The translations under genes were made by a program, and so were the position numbers. A stretch of 64,000 nt of DNA, from NCBI GenBank assembly GCA_017983845.1, contig JAGOAO010000002.1, forward strand, positions 1 through 64,000, in the 5' to 3' direction. Shown here one piece after another: positions 8,180-17,542 of the stretch. This DNA comes from Sediminibacterium sp. GTDB lineage: Bacteria > Bacteroidota > Bacteroidia > Chitinophagales > Chitinophagaceae. Numbering within the stretch: the first letter of the stretch is position 1; the number at the start of each line of letters is the position of its first letter. The notes beneath the pieces were generated by a model. The model was not told the origin of the DNA. It ran no database searches and was given only the letters and a program-made list of their open reading frames with translations.

Positions 8180-8770
8180 ATGCAAAAAATTGAACTTGAA
8201 ATTGTTGCGCTATCACATAGCATCACCCAGTCTAACTCCTATGCTGTTATCTTAGGGGAGATCAATGGATTGAGACGTCTGCCTATTGTGATAGGTGGAT
8301 TCGAAGCGCAAGCGATTGCAGTTGCATTAGAGAACATGCATCCTTCTAGGCCATTGACCCATGACTTAATGAAAAATTTGATGACTGCATTTGAATTACA
8401 GCTACAAGAAGTCTATATCTGTGATTTACAAGAAGGTATTTTTTACTCGAAACTAGTTTGTCATAACAACAATGATACGATAGAGATTGACAGCAGAACA
8501 AGTGATGCATTGGCTTTAGCGGTTCGTTTTGGTTGTCCAATTTATGTCTACGAACATATTTTAGATCAGGCAGGATTGGCCAATGATAAAACAGAAAAGA
8601 TAGATATCCCAACAGCAATCACTAAAACATCTGAAAGAAGCGATCTTGCAAAACTTTCATTGAATGAGCTCAACGAACTATTGAATGAAGTTTTAGAACA
8701 AGAAGATTATATCCGAGCGATTGATATCAGAGACGAAATCAATAAGCGCAATGAACCAAAGCAGCCTTAG
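8180..8770 (+). CDS. Bifunctional nuclease family protein (DUF151) with UvrB/UvrC-like C-terminus
   Basis: A 196-residue protein. Residues 1-130 match the BFN/DUF151 domain: LPIVIGGFEAQAIAVALE, RPLTHDLMKNL and SRTSDALALAVRFGCPIYV are its hallmark motifs. The C-terminal 40 residues (LNELLNEVLEQEDYIRAIDI) resemble a UVR motif, the short coiled hairpin found in UvrB/UvrC. This architecture is common in Bacteroidota. The domain is reported to have nuclease activity in plants and its role in bacteria is unclear. It is followed immediately by ispE. Confidence 0.88.
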   Translation: MQKIELEIVALSHSITQSNSYAVILGEINGLRRLPIVIGGFEAQAIAVALENMHPSRPLTHDLMKNLMTAFELQLQEVYICDLQEGIFYSKLVCHNNNDTIEIDSRTSDALALAVRFGCPIYVYEHILDQAGLANDKTEKIDIPTAITKTSERSDLAKLSLNELNELLNEVLEQEDYIRAIDIRDEINKRNEPKQP

Positions 8771-8771
8771 G

Positions 8772-9581
8772 ATGATCCAATTCCCTAACTGCAAAATCAA
8801 CCTAGGCTTATCTATTCTCGCTAAAAGAGCAGATGGATACCACGAACTAGAAACCGTATTTTATCCCATTGCCCTTACTGACGCCTTAGAAATTTTACCT
8901 GCCGATACTTTAACATTGACTCAATCAGGTATTGCAGTACCCGGAGATCCCAGTCAAAATCTTTGTTTAAAAGCTTTTCATTTACTTAAAAAAGATTTCC
9001 CTGAGCTCCCATCCGTTCAAATGCATTTGCATAAACATATTCCAATGGGTGCTGGATTAGGTGGAGGTTCAAGTGATGGCACTGCAGCATTGACACTCTT
9101 AAACAAACAGTTTTCCCTTGGACTAAATGATACACAATTGATTGACTACGCAAGTCAACTTGGAAGTGATTGTCCTTTTTTTGTGTACAATAAAGCAGCA
9201 CATGCCACTGGTAGAGGTGAAATTTTATCCCCCATCGATCTAGATTTATCCGACTATCAATTTGTTTTAGTCCATCCCGGAAAACATATATCCACTGCTT
9301 GGGCATTTCAGCAATTGACGCCGCATACAAAAGCAGAAAGCATACAATCCATAATCGCAAAACCAATAGGCGAATGGAAAAATCATTTAGTGAATGATTT
9401 TGAGACCCCCGTATTTAAAGCCGAGCCCACCCTTTTACAAATCAAAGAACAGCTCTATCAATTAGGAGCGATCTATGCAAGTATGAGTGGTTCTGGAAGC
9501 TCTTTATTTGGCATCTTTCCAAAGCATCAGTTTCAACAAGCACCTGTTATTGCGCACGCATTACGTATAGACCTAATATAG
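8772..9581 (+). CDS. ispE: 4-diphosphocytidyl-2-C-methyl-D-erythritol kinase
   Basis: A 269-residue GHMP-family kinase of the MEP isoprenoid pathway, phosphorylating CDP-methylerythritol at the 2-hydroxyl. The N-terminus MIQFPNCKINLGL and RADGYHELETVFYP are diagnostic, as is the glycine-rich ATP loop PMGAGLGGGSSDGTA; SGSGSSLFG near the end is the third GHMP motif. I chose the ATG at 8772, one base after the upstream stop, because family members start at this point. An ATG at 8751 would add seven residues and overlap the upstream gene by 20 bp. Translational coupling to the nuclease gene is likely. Confidence 0.94.
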   Translation: MIQFPNCKINLGLSILAKRADGYHELETVFYPIALTDALEILPADTLTLTQSGIAVPGDPSQNLCLKAFHLLKKDFPELPSVQMHLHKHIPMGAGLGGGSSDGTAALTLLNKQFSLGLNDTQLIDYASQLGSDCPFFVYNKAAHATGRGEILSPIDLDLSDYQFVLVHPGKHISTAWAFQQLTPHTKAESIQSIIAKPIGEWKNHLVNDFETPVFKAEPTLLQIKEQLYQLGAIYASMSGSGSSLFGIFPKHQFQQAPVIAHALRIDLI

Positions 9582-9606
9582 ATTTTCAAACCAAAGCCGT
9601 ATTGCG

Positions 9607-9642
9607 AACGTTCGTTATTAGAAAATAATTAACGATAACGTT
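9607..9642 (+). repeat. Imperfect inverted repeat in the gltB upstream region
   Basis: Two AACGTT hexamers (9607-9612 and 9637-9642) flank a nearly symmetric centre; the left arm reads AACGTTCGTTATT and the right arm, reversed, AACGTTATCGTTAAT, so they match with a 2-nt gap. It lies about 120 bp before gltB in a 182-bp spacer. It could be an operator, but no regulator can be named. Confidence 0.4.
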
Positions 9643-9763
9643 TGAATTTTGTTATTTTTCAAATGGTTGGTAATTATATTGAAAATCCTCTCGAAAAAAA
9701 GGCATTTTTTTGTAATTTCCGTAAGATCGCTTCTTTTAGTCTCTATCAATAAATACTTAGTGT

Positions 9764-12700
9764 ATGTCACAGAACCAACCATTTGGATTGTACCATCCCG
9801 ATTTTGAACATGATGCCTGCGGGATTGGATTTGTCGCTCATATTAAAGGAATTAAGTCCCATCAAAACATTGGAGACGCATTGACCATATTGGAAAACAT
9901 GGAACACCGCGGCGCAAGTGGAAGTGAAGCCAATACAGGAGATGGAGCAGGTATTATGATTCAGATTCCGCATGAATTTTTCTTTAACGAAATGCTTGCA
10001 CAAGGAATCCATCTTCCCAACTCAAAAGAATATGGAGTTGGCTTTTTGTTTTTTCCAACTGAAAAAGGGATTGCAGAAGAGTGTAAAGAAATTTTTGCGC
10101 GCGCCGCAGAAAAACTTGGCTTAGACATTATTGGTTACCGCAAAGTGCCTGTGAACAAAACGAATATTGGCAAAACTGCATTGTCTGTTGAACCCATCAT
10201 GGAACAGGTATTCATTCAACGTCCCGATCATATTACAGACGCAGCCACTTTTGAACGTAAATTATTTATTTTAAAAAATTACGCATCACATACCATTAAC
10301 AATACCATCAAAAAAGAAGCCATTGGATTTTATATTGCTTCTTTGTCTCAGAATGTGATTGTGTATAAAGGACAATTAACAAGCCATCAGGTGCGTGATT
10401 ACTTTACCGACTTAAGTCAAAAAACAGCAGTGTCTGCTTTTGGCTTAGTGCACTCTCGATTTGCTACCAATACTTTTCCTTCATGGAAATTAGCACAACC
10501 ATTTAGGTATATCGCACATAATGGAGAGATCAACACCTTACAAGGAAACCTAAACTGGCTAAGATCAGGCGAAGCAAGTTTCTTATCCCCTTATTTTAGT
10601 AAAGAGGAATTAGAAATGGTCTTACCGATTGTGGCTTCTGGTCAATCTGATTCTGCATGTTTAGATAACGTGATTGAATTATTGACATTATCAGGCAGAT
10701 CTTTACCACATGTCATGATGATGTTGATTCCGGAAGCATGGGATGGCAATGAATTGATGGATCCAGTTAAAAAGGCCTTCTATGAATTTCACGCAGCCAT
10801 CATGGAACCATGGGATGGACCAGCCTCTATCTCTTTCACCAATGGACAAATGATTGGCGCTACTTTAGACCGAAACGGATTAAGACCATCTAGGTATTGT
10901 GTGACCAACGACGATCGTGTCATCATGGCTTCTGAAACCGGCGCCTTACCTGTTGATCCTGCAATCATCATTGAAAAAGGAAGATTACAACCAGGCAAAA
11001 TGTTTGTGGTAGATATGGAAGCGGGTTGTATCATCAGTGATACTGAATTAAAAAACAACATATGTAGTGCGCAACCTTATTCAGATTGGTTGAACCAATA
11101 TAAAATTCGATTAGAGGAATTGCCTGAACCAAGAATTCAATTTACACACTTGGAGCAGGATCAAATTTTTAAATACCAAAAGGCATTTGGATATAGTAAG
11201 GAAGACCTGGACTGGATCATCACCCCAATGGCATTAGAAGGTAAAGAACCTATTGGCTCCATGGGCACCGATACACCTCTTGCCATTTTAAGTGACCAAG
11301 CACAACATTTAACAAGTTATTTTAAGCAATTGTTTGCACAAGTAACCAACCCTCCTATCGATCCAATCAGAGAACGCATGGTGATGTCCCTAGCTACCTT
11401 TGTTGGTAGCCTTGGAAATTTATTAGTAGAAAATCCAATGGATAGTCATTGCGTCGCATTGAAACACCCGATACTGAACAACCATGAGTTGGAAAAAATT
11501 AGAAGTATTGACACAGGTGTATTCCAAGCAAAAACTTTACAATGTTATTTTAGGGCAGATGGAAAGTCAGGATCTCTAAAACGCGGATTAGATCGCTTAT
11601 GTCGTTATGCAGTGGATGCGGTAGAAGATGGATTTGAAGTGATTGTTTTAACAGACCGATCGATCGATTCAGAACATGCAGCCATTCCAAGTTTATTGGC
11701 TTGTGCTGCAGTGCACCATCACTTAATTCGTAAAGGATTAAGAGGCAAAGTGGGCATCATAGTTGAGGCGGGGGATGTTTGGGAAGTGCATCATTATGCA
11801 TGTTTAATTGGGTTTGGCGCAACAGCAATCAACCCATACTTGGCACTCTCCTCCATCCGTGCAATGAAATTAGCAGGCACATTAAAAACAGATTATGATA
11901 CAGATAAATTAAAGAAGAATTATATCAAGGCAGTGAACGAAGGTTTGTATAAAGTGTTCTCTAAAATGGGTATCTCGACTTTACAATCTTATCAAGGTGC
12001 ACAAATTTTTGAAATTATAGGCATCAACAAGGAAGTAGTAGATCGCTATTTTACTGGAGCCACTTCTAGAATTCAAGGCATGGGCTTAGATGAAATTGCC
12101 ATTGAAATTTTAGCAAAACATGAATTGGCTTTTGCAAAAAAATCAACTCCAAATGATCGCTTACCTGTTGGAGGCATCTATCAATGGAAACGCAGAGGTG
12201 AAGCACATTTATTCAATCCTCAAACCATACATGCATTACAGCATGCAACAAGTACCGGAGATTATGCAGGCTTTAAAAAATATTCCAAATTAGTCAATGA
12301 CCAAACAGAGAAAGCATATACTCTTAGAAGCTTATTTGACTTTAAGCCAACAAGACCAAGCATCTCTTTAGACGAAGTAGAACCAGCATCTGCCATCTTC
12401 AAACGATTTGCAACGGGTGCAATGTCTTTTGGTTCTATCTCATGGGAAGCGCATACTACTTTAGCGATTGCAATGAATCGTCTAGGAGGGAAAAGCAATA
12501 CAGGAGAAGGCGGAGAAGATCCTATCCGTTACAAAAAAATGGACAATGGAGACTCCATGCGTAGCGCCATTAAACAAGTGGCAAGTGCAAGATTTGGTGT
12601 TACGAGTCAATACTTAACCGAAGCAGACGAGATACAAATTAAAATGGCACAGGGTGCAAAACCAGGTGAAGGCGGACAATTACCTGGAGATAAAGTAGAT

Positions 12701-14284
12701 GAATGGATTGGCAGAACAAGGCATTCTACACCTGGTGTAGGGTTGATCTCCCCTCCTCCACACCATGATATTTATTCTATCGAAGATTTATCCCAATTAA
12801 TTTTTGATTTAAAGAATGCCAATAGAGCAGCAAGAATCAATGTGAAATTAGTTTCTAAAGCGGGCGTTGGAACCATTGCAGCTGGTGTGACTAAAGCAAA
12901 AGCGGATGTAGTATTGATTGCTGGATTTGATGGCGGCACAGGCGCTTCTCCGCTAAGTTCTATCAAGCATACTGGACTTCCATGGGAATTAGGTTTAGCA
13001 GAAACGCACCAAACACTGGTAAAAAATAATTTAAGATCTCGTGTGGTGGTACAAGCAGATGGTCAAATGAAAACAGGAAGAGATATTGCTATCGCTACTT
13101 TACTAGGTGCAGAAGAATGGGGTGTTGCCACTGCAGCATTGGTAGTGGAAGGTTGTATCATGATGCGTAAATGTCATATGAACACCTGCCCTGTTGGTGT
13201 GGCAACACAAGATCCTGAATTACGTAAACGATTCAAAGGTGACCCAGACCATGTGGTTACGTTCTTTGAATTTATCACAGAGGAACTACGTGAGATCATG
13301 GCGGAATTAGGTTATCGAACCATCAATGAAATGGTGGGTCAAGCCGACGTATTGACCATGCGTAAAAACATACACCATTGGAAATACAAACAAGTGGACT
13401 TAAGTGGTGTGTTGTACAAAGCACCAGCAGATGAAGCTGTTGGATTATTCCAAACCGAAATTCAAGACCATGGCTTAGCCAATGTATTAGACTGGCAATT
13501 GCTAGAAGCTGCAAAGCCTGCATTAGAAAAACAAACTAAAGTGTCTGCTACATTTCCTATTAAGAATACAGATAGAACTGTGGGCACTATTTTGTCGAAT
13601 GAAATTTCAAAGCAATACCATGAAGCTGGATTACCTGATCAAACCATTCATTTTAAATTCAATGGAACTGCAGGACAAAGCTTTGGCGCCTTCAATACAA
13701 AAGGGGTCACGCTAGAATTAGAAGGTGATGCAAATGATTATTTTGGTAAAGGATTGAGTGGCGCTGAACTAATTGTCTATCCAGATAAAAAAGCACCATT
13801 TGTTGCTGAACAAAATATACTCATTGGCAACGTGGCACTCTATGGTGCAACAAGCGGCAATGCTTATATCAGAGGCAAAGCAGGAGAACGTTTCGCTGTA
13901 CGTAATTCAGGCGCAGCTGTAGTAGTAGAAGGGATTGGCGACCACGGTTGTGAATACATGACAGGTGGTGTTGCTGTGATTCTTGGAGAAACAGGACGAA
14001 ATTTTGCTGCGGGCATGAGTGGCGGTATCGCTTATGTATACAATGTAGCCAATGATTTTGCTAGTCTTTGCAATCTAGAGATGGTAGACTTAGATCCAGT
14101 AGATGCATCCGACGCAGCATTATTGCAAAATATGCTGACTGCCCATTTTGAAAAAACAGGTAGCGCAGTGGCCAAATTTGTATTATCAGATGTAGACAAT
14201 CAATTGAAACATTTTGTCAAAGTGTTTCCTCGTGATTATAAAAAAGTGTTGGCTACAAAAAAGGCAGCAGCACTAAATAAATAA
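9764..14284 (+). CDS. gltB: Glutamate synthase large subunit
   Basis: A 1506-residue glutamate synthase alpha subunit. Cys19 (HDACGIGFVA) is the expected N-terminal nucleophile of the class II amidotransferase domain after removal of an 18-residue propeptide. The central and FMN-binding synthase domains follow (GEGGEDPIRY, KPGEGGQLPG, GFDGGTGASPLSS). The 3Fe-4S ligands sit in CIMMRKCHMNTCPVG near residue 1135. A GXGXG beta-helix domain closes the protein. It transfers the glutamine amide to 2-oxoglutarate, giving two glutamates. gltD follows after 43 bp, and amtB lies just beyond, forming a nitrogen assimilation block. Confidence 0.97.
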   Translation: MSQNQPFGLYHPDFEHDACGIGFVAHIKGIKSHQNIGDALTILENMEHRGASGSEANTGDGAGIMIQIPHEFFFNEMLAQGIHLPNSKEYGVGFLFFPTEKGIAEECKEIFARAAEKLGLDIIGYRKVPVNKTNIGKTALSVEPIMEQVFIQRPDHITDAATFERKLFILKNYASHTINNTIKKEAIGFYIASLSQNVIVYKGQLTSHQVRDYFTDLSQKTAVSAFGLVHSRFATNTFPSWKLAQPFRYIAHNGEINTLQGNLNWLRSGEASFLSPYFSKEELEMVLPIVASGQSDSACLDNVIELLTLSGRSLPHVMMMLIPEAWDGNELMDPVKKAFYEFHAAIMEPWDGPASISFTNGQMIGATLDRNGLRPSRYCVTNDDRVIMASETGALPVDPAIIIEKGRLQPGKMFVVDMEAGCIISDTELKNNICSAQPYSDWLNQYKIRLEELPEPRIQFTHLEQDQIFKYQKAFGYSKEDLDWIITPMALEGKEPIGSMGTDTPLAILSDQAQHLTSYFKQLFAQVTNPPIDPIRERMVMSLATFVGSLGNLLVENPMDSHCVALKHPILNNHELEKIRSIDTGVFQAKTLQCYFRADGKSGSLKRGLDRLCRYAVDAVEDGFEVIVLTDRSIDSEHAAIPSLLACAAVHHHLIRKGLRGKVGIIVEAGDVWEVHHYACLIGFGATAINPYLALSSIRAMKLAGTLKTDYDTDKLKKNYIKAVNEGLYKVFSKMGISTLQSYQGAQIFEIIGINKEVVDRYFTGATSRIQGMGLDEIAIEILAKHELAFAKKSTPNDRLPVGGIYQWKRRGEAHLFNPQTIHALQHATSTGDYAGFKKYSKLVNDQTEKAYTLRSLFDFKPTRPSISLDEVEPASAIFKRFATGAMSFGSISWEAHTTLAIAMNRLGGKSNTGEGGEDPIRYKKMDNGDSMRSAIKQVASARFGVTSQYLTEADEIQIKMAQGAKPGEGGQLPGDKVDEWIGRTRHSTPGVGLISPPPHHDIYSIEDLSQLIFDLKNANRAARINVKLVSKAGVGTIAAGVTKAKADVVLIAGFDGGTGASPLSSIKHTGLPWELGLAETHQTLVKNNLRSRVVVQADGQMKTGRDIAIATLLGAEEWGVATAALVVEGCIMMRKCHMNTCPVGVATQDPELRKRFKGDPDHVVTFFEFITEELREIMAELGYRTINEMVGQADVLTMRKNIHHWKYKQVDLSGVLYKAPADEAVGLFQTEIQDHGLANVLDWQLLEAAKPALEKQTKVSATFPIKNTDRTVGTILSNEISKQYHEAGLPDQTIHFKFNGTAGQSFGAFNTKGVTLELEGDANDYFGKGLSGAELIVYPDKKAPFVAEQNILIGNVALYGATSGNAYIRGKAGERFAVRNSGAAVVVEGIGDHGCEYMTGGVAVILGETGRNFAAGMSGGIAYVYNVANDFASLCNLEMVDLDPVDASDAALLQNMLTAHFEKTGSAVAKFVLSDVDNQLKHFVKVFPRDYKKVLATKKAAALNK

Positions 14285-14327
14285 AAGAACTCGGAAAATA
14301 TTTTAGTTAACTATCTAAGATCAAACT

Positions 14328-15803
14328 ATGGGAAAGCCAACTGGATTTAAAGAATACAATAGAACACTACCTACTAAATTACCGGTAGCAGATAGGGTTA
14401 AAAACTATAAGGAATTTGTTGAATTAATGCCGGAGCAACAATTGAACGAACAATCTGCGCGCTGCATGAATTGCGGTGTACCATTTTGTCACAATGGTTG
14501 TCCTTTGGGCAATATCATTCCTGAATTCAACGACGCGGTGTACAATAAAGAATGGAAAGAAGCATATGAAATATTAATCTCTACCAATAACTTTCCTGAG
14601 TTCACTGGACGTATCTGTCCAGCACCATGTGAAACTGCATGTGTTTTAGGGATCAACCAACCTGCAGTCACCATTGAAGAGATTGAAAAAAATATTATTG
14701 AAATTGCTTTTGAAAAAGGCTTTGTACAACCAAGAAAACCAAATAGTAGGACTGGTAAAAAAGTAGCAGTGATTGGTTCTGGACCCGCGGGCCTAGCCAC
14801 CGCCGCTCAATTAAATTATGCAGGACATCAGGTCACCGTATTCGAACGTGATCCAAAACCAGGAGGACTATTAAGATTTGGTATCCCCGATTTTAAACTA
14901 GAAAAAACAGTAGTCGAAAGAAGAGTAAAATTACTAGAGCAAGAAGGGATTGAATTCAAATGCAATGCCAATGTGGGCGTAAATATTAGAGTGAGTGATA
15001 TCAATCGCGAATTCGACGCCATTGTATTAGCAGGTGGATCTACCATTCCAAGAGACTTATCTATTCCTGGAAGGGATTTAAAAGGGGTGCATTATGCGAT
15101 GGAATTTTTAAAGCAACAAAATAAAAGAGTCAGCAACCTACCCATTGAAGAAACTGAGCTAACGGCAAACAATAAAAATGTGGTGGTCATTGGAGGTGGA
15201 GATACAGGCAGTGACTGTGTGGGCACATCCAATCGTCATCAAGCAAAAAGCATTACACAATTTGAATTATTACCAAAACCACCCGAAGAGCGTGCGCCTT
15301 ACATGCCATGGCCTAGCTACCCTATGTTGTTAAAAACAACAACTTCACACGAAGAGGGTGCGGACAGATTATGGAATATCGCTACTAAGGCATTTATCGG
15401 AGACGAAAATGGAAACCTTAAAGGCATTCAAGTGGTTGATGTTGCTTGGACGGCTTCTGCTGATGGTAGACCTGCACAATTCAAAGAAGTAGAAGGAAGC
15501 TTAAGAGAATTACCTTGCGAATTGGCATTATTAGCAATGGGCTTCCTACATCCACAGGCAACAGGACTGTTAGAACAATTAGGCGTTGAATTAGATGAAC
15601 GAGGCAATGTAAAAGCCAATGAACAAAAATTCAAAACCAATCAAGATAAAATTTTCACTGCAGGGGATATGCGAAGAGGTCAATCATTGGTTGTTTGGGC
15701 CATCAGTGAAGGCAGAGAATGCGCAAGACAAGTGGACTTATACCTGATGGGCAGTTCTCTTTTAGAATCAAAAGATAGTAGCTTATTAGCTAAAGGGATT
15801 TAG
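14328..15803 (+). CDS. gltD: Glutamate synthase small subunit
   Basis: A 491-residue beta subunit. The N-terminal Cys-rich region holds Fe-S ligands (CMNCGVPFCHNGCPLGN and CPAPCETACVLG). An FAD site follows (VAVIGSGPAGLATAAQL), then an NADPH site (VVVIGGGDTGSDCVGTS), and a terminal FAD motif (IFTAGDMRRGQSLVVWA). It feeds electrons from NADPH to GltB. A strong intrinsic terminator follows, so gltBD appears to be a two-gene operon. Confidence 0.96.
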   Translation: MGKPTGFKEYNRTLPTKLPVADRVKNYKEFVELMPEQQLNEQSARCMNCGVPFCHNGCPLGNIIPEFNDAVYNKEWKEAYEILISTNNFPEFTGRICPAPCETACVLGINQPAVTIEEIEKNIIEIAFEKGFVQPRKPNSRTGKKVAVIGSGPAGLATAAQLNYAGHQVTVFERDPKPGGLLRFGIPDFKLEKTVVERRVKLLEQEGIEFKCNANVGVNIRVSDINREFDAIVLAGGSTIPRDLSIPGRDLKGVHYAMEFLKQQNKRVSNLPIEETELTANNKNVVVIGGGDTGSDCVGTSNRHQAKSITQFELLPKPPEERAPYMPWPSYPMLLKTTTSHEEGADRLWNIATKAFIGDENGNLKGIQVVDVAWTASADGRPAQFKEVEGSLRELPCELALLAMGFLHPQATGLLEQLGVELDERGNVKANEQKFKTNQDKIFTAGDMRRGQSLVVWAISEGRECARQVDLYLMGSSLLESKDSSLLAKGI

Positions 15804-15854
15804 GCTGATTTTCATATTATATTTATTTACATATTTATATTTTATAGTTATTTT

Positions 15855-15888
15855 AATAAAAAAAGGGCCATTTGGTCCTTTTTTTATT
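15855..15888 (+). terminator. Intrinsic terminator after gltD
   Basis: A 15-bp stem (AATAAAAAAAGGGCC pairing with GGTCCTTTTTTTATT, one G-T wobble) with an ATTT loop and a run of seven T in the 3' arm. The A/T symmetry means it could work in both directions. Confidence 0.85.
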
Positions 15889-15914
15889 AAAGTTTTCCAC
15901 AAAATTATTTTTTT

Positions 15915-15941
15915 ATTTTGCATTAATTTGAAATGCAAAAT
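15915..15941 (+). repeat. Perfect inverted repeat upstream of amtB
   Basis: ATTTTGCATT and AATGCAAAAT form perfect 10-bp arms around a 7-nt spacer. The 302-bp spacer between gltD and amtB is very AT-rich and holds the gltD terminator, this dyad, a TCAATA/TATTGA dyad (15941-15965) and a 10-bp near-tandem ATTGATTTTC/ATTGATTTTA at 15961-15980. I see no ORF in the spacer. The dyads may be operators for amtB. Confidence 0.45.
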
Positions 15942-16105
15942 CAATAATATTCAATTTAGTATTGATTTTCATTGATTTTATTTATTTCAGATTATTCATA
16001 TTGCATATATTTATATATAATATATTGAACTGATTAATATCATTTTTTAGTATTTTTATTCTGTCGTTAAACATATCTAATATTTTATAATATCAATGAG
16101 TACTT

Positions 16106-17464
16106 ATGAAAAATGAAACTGTTCAAAAATGGGCCCCTTTCCTACTCCTTTTAGCCGTTGCTATTGCAGCTTTATTCGTTCCACAATTACCAAGCTATGT
16201 GGGTGATGCAGCCACTTATAGTCCAGCAGATATTGCATGGATTTTAGTTGCTACAGCTTTGGTCTTTATCATGACCCCAGGACTTGCTTTCTTTTATGGC
16301 GGAATGGTTCATAGAAAGAACATTATTTCAACCATGATCAAGAGTATTGTTTCTGCAGGATTAGTGACGATCATCTGGGTAACCATTGGTTATAGCTTAA
16401 GCTTTGGTGAATCCATAAACGGTATTATTGGCAATCCTTTGACCCATTTATTTTTTAAGGGTGTTGCAGATGGCGCTCCAGTATTACAAGGTGGCGTTCC
16501 TTTAACTATCCCATTGTTATTATTTGCATTATTCCAATTGATGTTTGCGATTATCACACCAGGTTTAGTGGTGGGTGCAGTCGCAGAGCGTATTAAATTC
16601 ACTTCTTACATTTTATTCATTGTTTTATTTATACTATTGGTATATGCGCCATTGGCACATTGGTCTTGGCATCCAAATGGTTTTCTTTTAAAGATGGGTG
16701 CTTTGGATTTCGCTGGTGGCACAGTCGTTCATATTAGTGCAGGTTGCGCAGCACTCGCTGGCGCCATTGTATTAAAATCTAGACGTGCAAAATTAGAACA
16801 CCAAGAAATCCCTCCTGCTAATATCCCTTATGTATTAATTGGTACAGGCTTATTATGGTTTGGCTGGTTTGGATTCAATGCTGGCTCTGCACTTGGCGCA
16901 AATAGTCTTGCAGTCAATGCATTTGCAACTACCAATACAGCTGCAGCAGCTGCAGGTTTAGCATGGATGTTCTTTGATGTAATGCGTGGTAAAAAACCTT
17001 CTGTTCTTGGATTTTGTATTGGTGCAGTAGTTGGTTTAGTAGCCATTACACCTGCTGCAGGTTTTGTAGGGATTCCACAAAGTATATTTATTGGCGTTGT
17101 AGGTGCGGTGATTTCAAATGTTTTGAGTCATGTATTTAAATTATCAAGAGTAGATGATACATTAGATGTATTTCCTTGTCATGGTATTGGTGGCATGGTA
17201 GGCATGTTATTGACTGGTGTCTTTGCATCTAAAGCAATCAACCCTGCTGGTAACGATGGTTTATTTTATGGCAACCCTGCATTCTTCTTAACACAGTTAA
17301 AAGCAATGTTGATTGTAGTTGCCTATAGCTTCACCGTATCTTATGGCATTTTTAAATTAATCGCCTTCATTTTACCATTACGCGTATCTGAAGAAGAAGA
17401 AGAATTAGGACTTGACGCAACACAACATGACGAAAAATATGGTAGAAACCCAATGAAAGCATAA
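16106..17464 (+). CDS. amtB: Ammonium transporter, Amt/MEP/Rh family
   Basis: A 452-residue integral membrane protein. An N-terminal hydrophobic segment (residues 11-26) is probably a signal peptide or extra helix, and eleven core helices follow. Pore signatures are FMTPGLAFFYGGMVHRKN-like at the start, the first conserved His in HISAGCAALAG and the second in FPCHGIGGMVG. It conducts ammonium/ammonia across the inner membrane. No glnK (PII) gene is adjacent; a porin-like gene follows instead. The position behind gltBD suggests nitrogen-linked expression. Confidence 0.95.
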   Translation: MKNETVQKWAPFLLLLAVAIAALFVPQLPSYVGDAATYSPADIAWILVATALVFIMTPGLAFFYGGMVHRKNIISTMIKSIVSAGLVTIIWVTIGYSLSFGESINGIIGNPLTHLFFKGVADGAPVLQGGVPLTIPLLLFALFQLMFAIITPGLVVGAVAERIKFTSYILFIVLFILLVYAPLAHWSWHPNGFLLKMGALDFAGGTVVHISAGCAALAGAIVLKSRRAKLEHQEIPPANIPYVLIGTGLLWFGWFGFNAGSALGANSLAVNAFATTNTAAAAAGLAWMFFDVMRGKKPSVLGFCIGAVVGLVAITPAAGFVGIPQSIFIGVVGAVISNVLSHVFKLSRVDDTLDVFPCHGIGGMVGMLLTGVFASKAINPAGNDGLFYGNPAFFLTQLKAMLIVVAYSFTVSYGIFKLIAFILPLRVSEEEEELGLDATQHDEKYGRNPMKA

Positions 17465-17473
17465 AATAAAAAA

Positions 17474-17520
17474 GGGTACAGCGATTGAAAAACTTCTGAC
17501 AAAGTTGATCTGCTATACCC
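17474..17520 (+). repeat. Long hairpin between amtB and the porin-like gene
   Basis: GGGTACAGC and GCTATACCC pair except for one C-A mismatch, and inside lies a second dyad AACTT/AAGTT. There is no T-run after it, so it is not an ordinary terminator; it could be an mRNA-processing or stability element between the two genes. Confidence 0.4.
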
Positions 17521-17542
17521 CCCGTTCATTAAAACTTACGCA

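Noticed and set aside
9764..15803. Amino-acid leader peptide before gltB like the one before pheA
   Set aside because: The 182-bp spacer has no small ORF with a biased codon run and no terminator-like hairpin.
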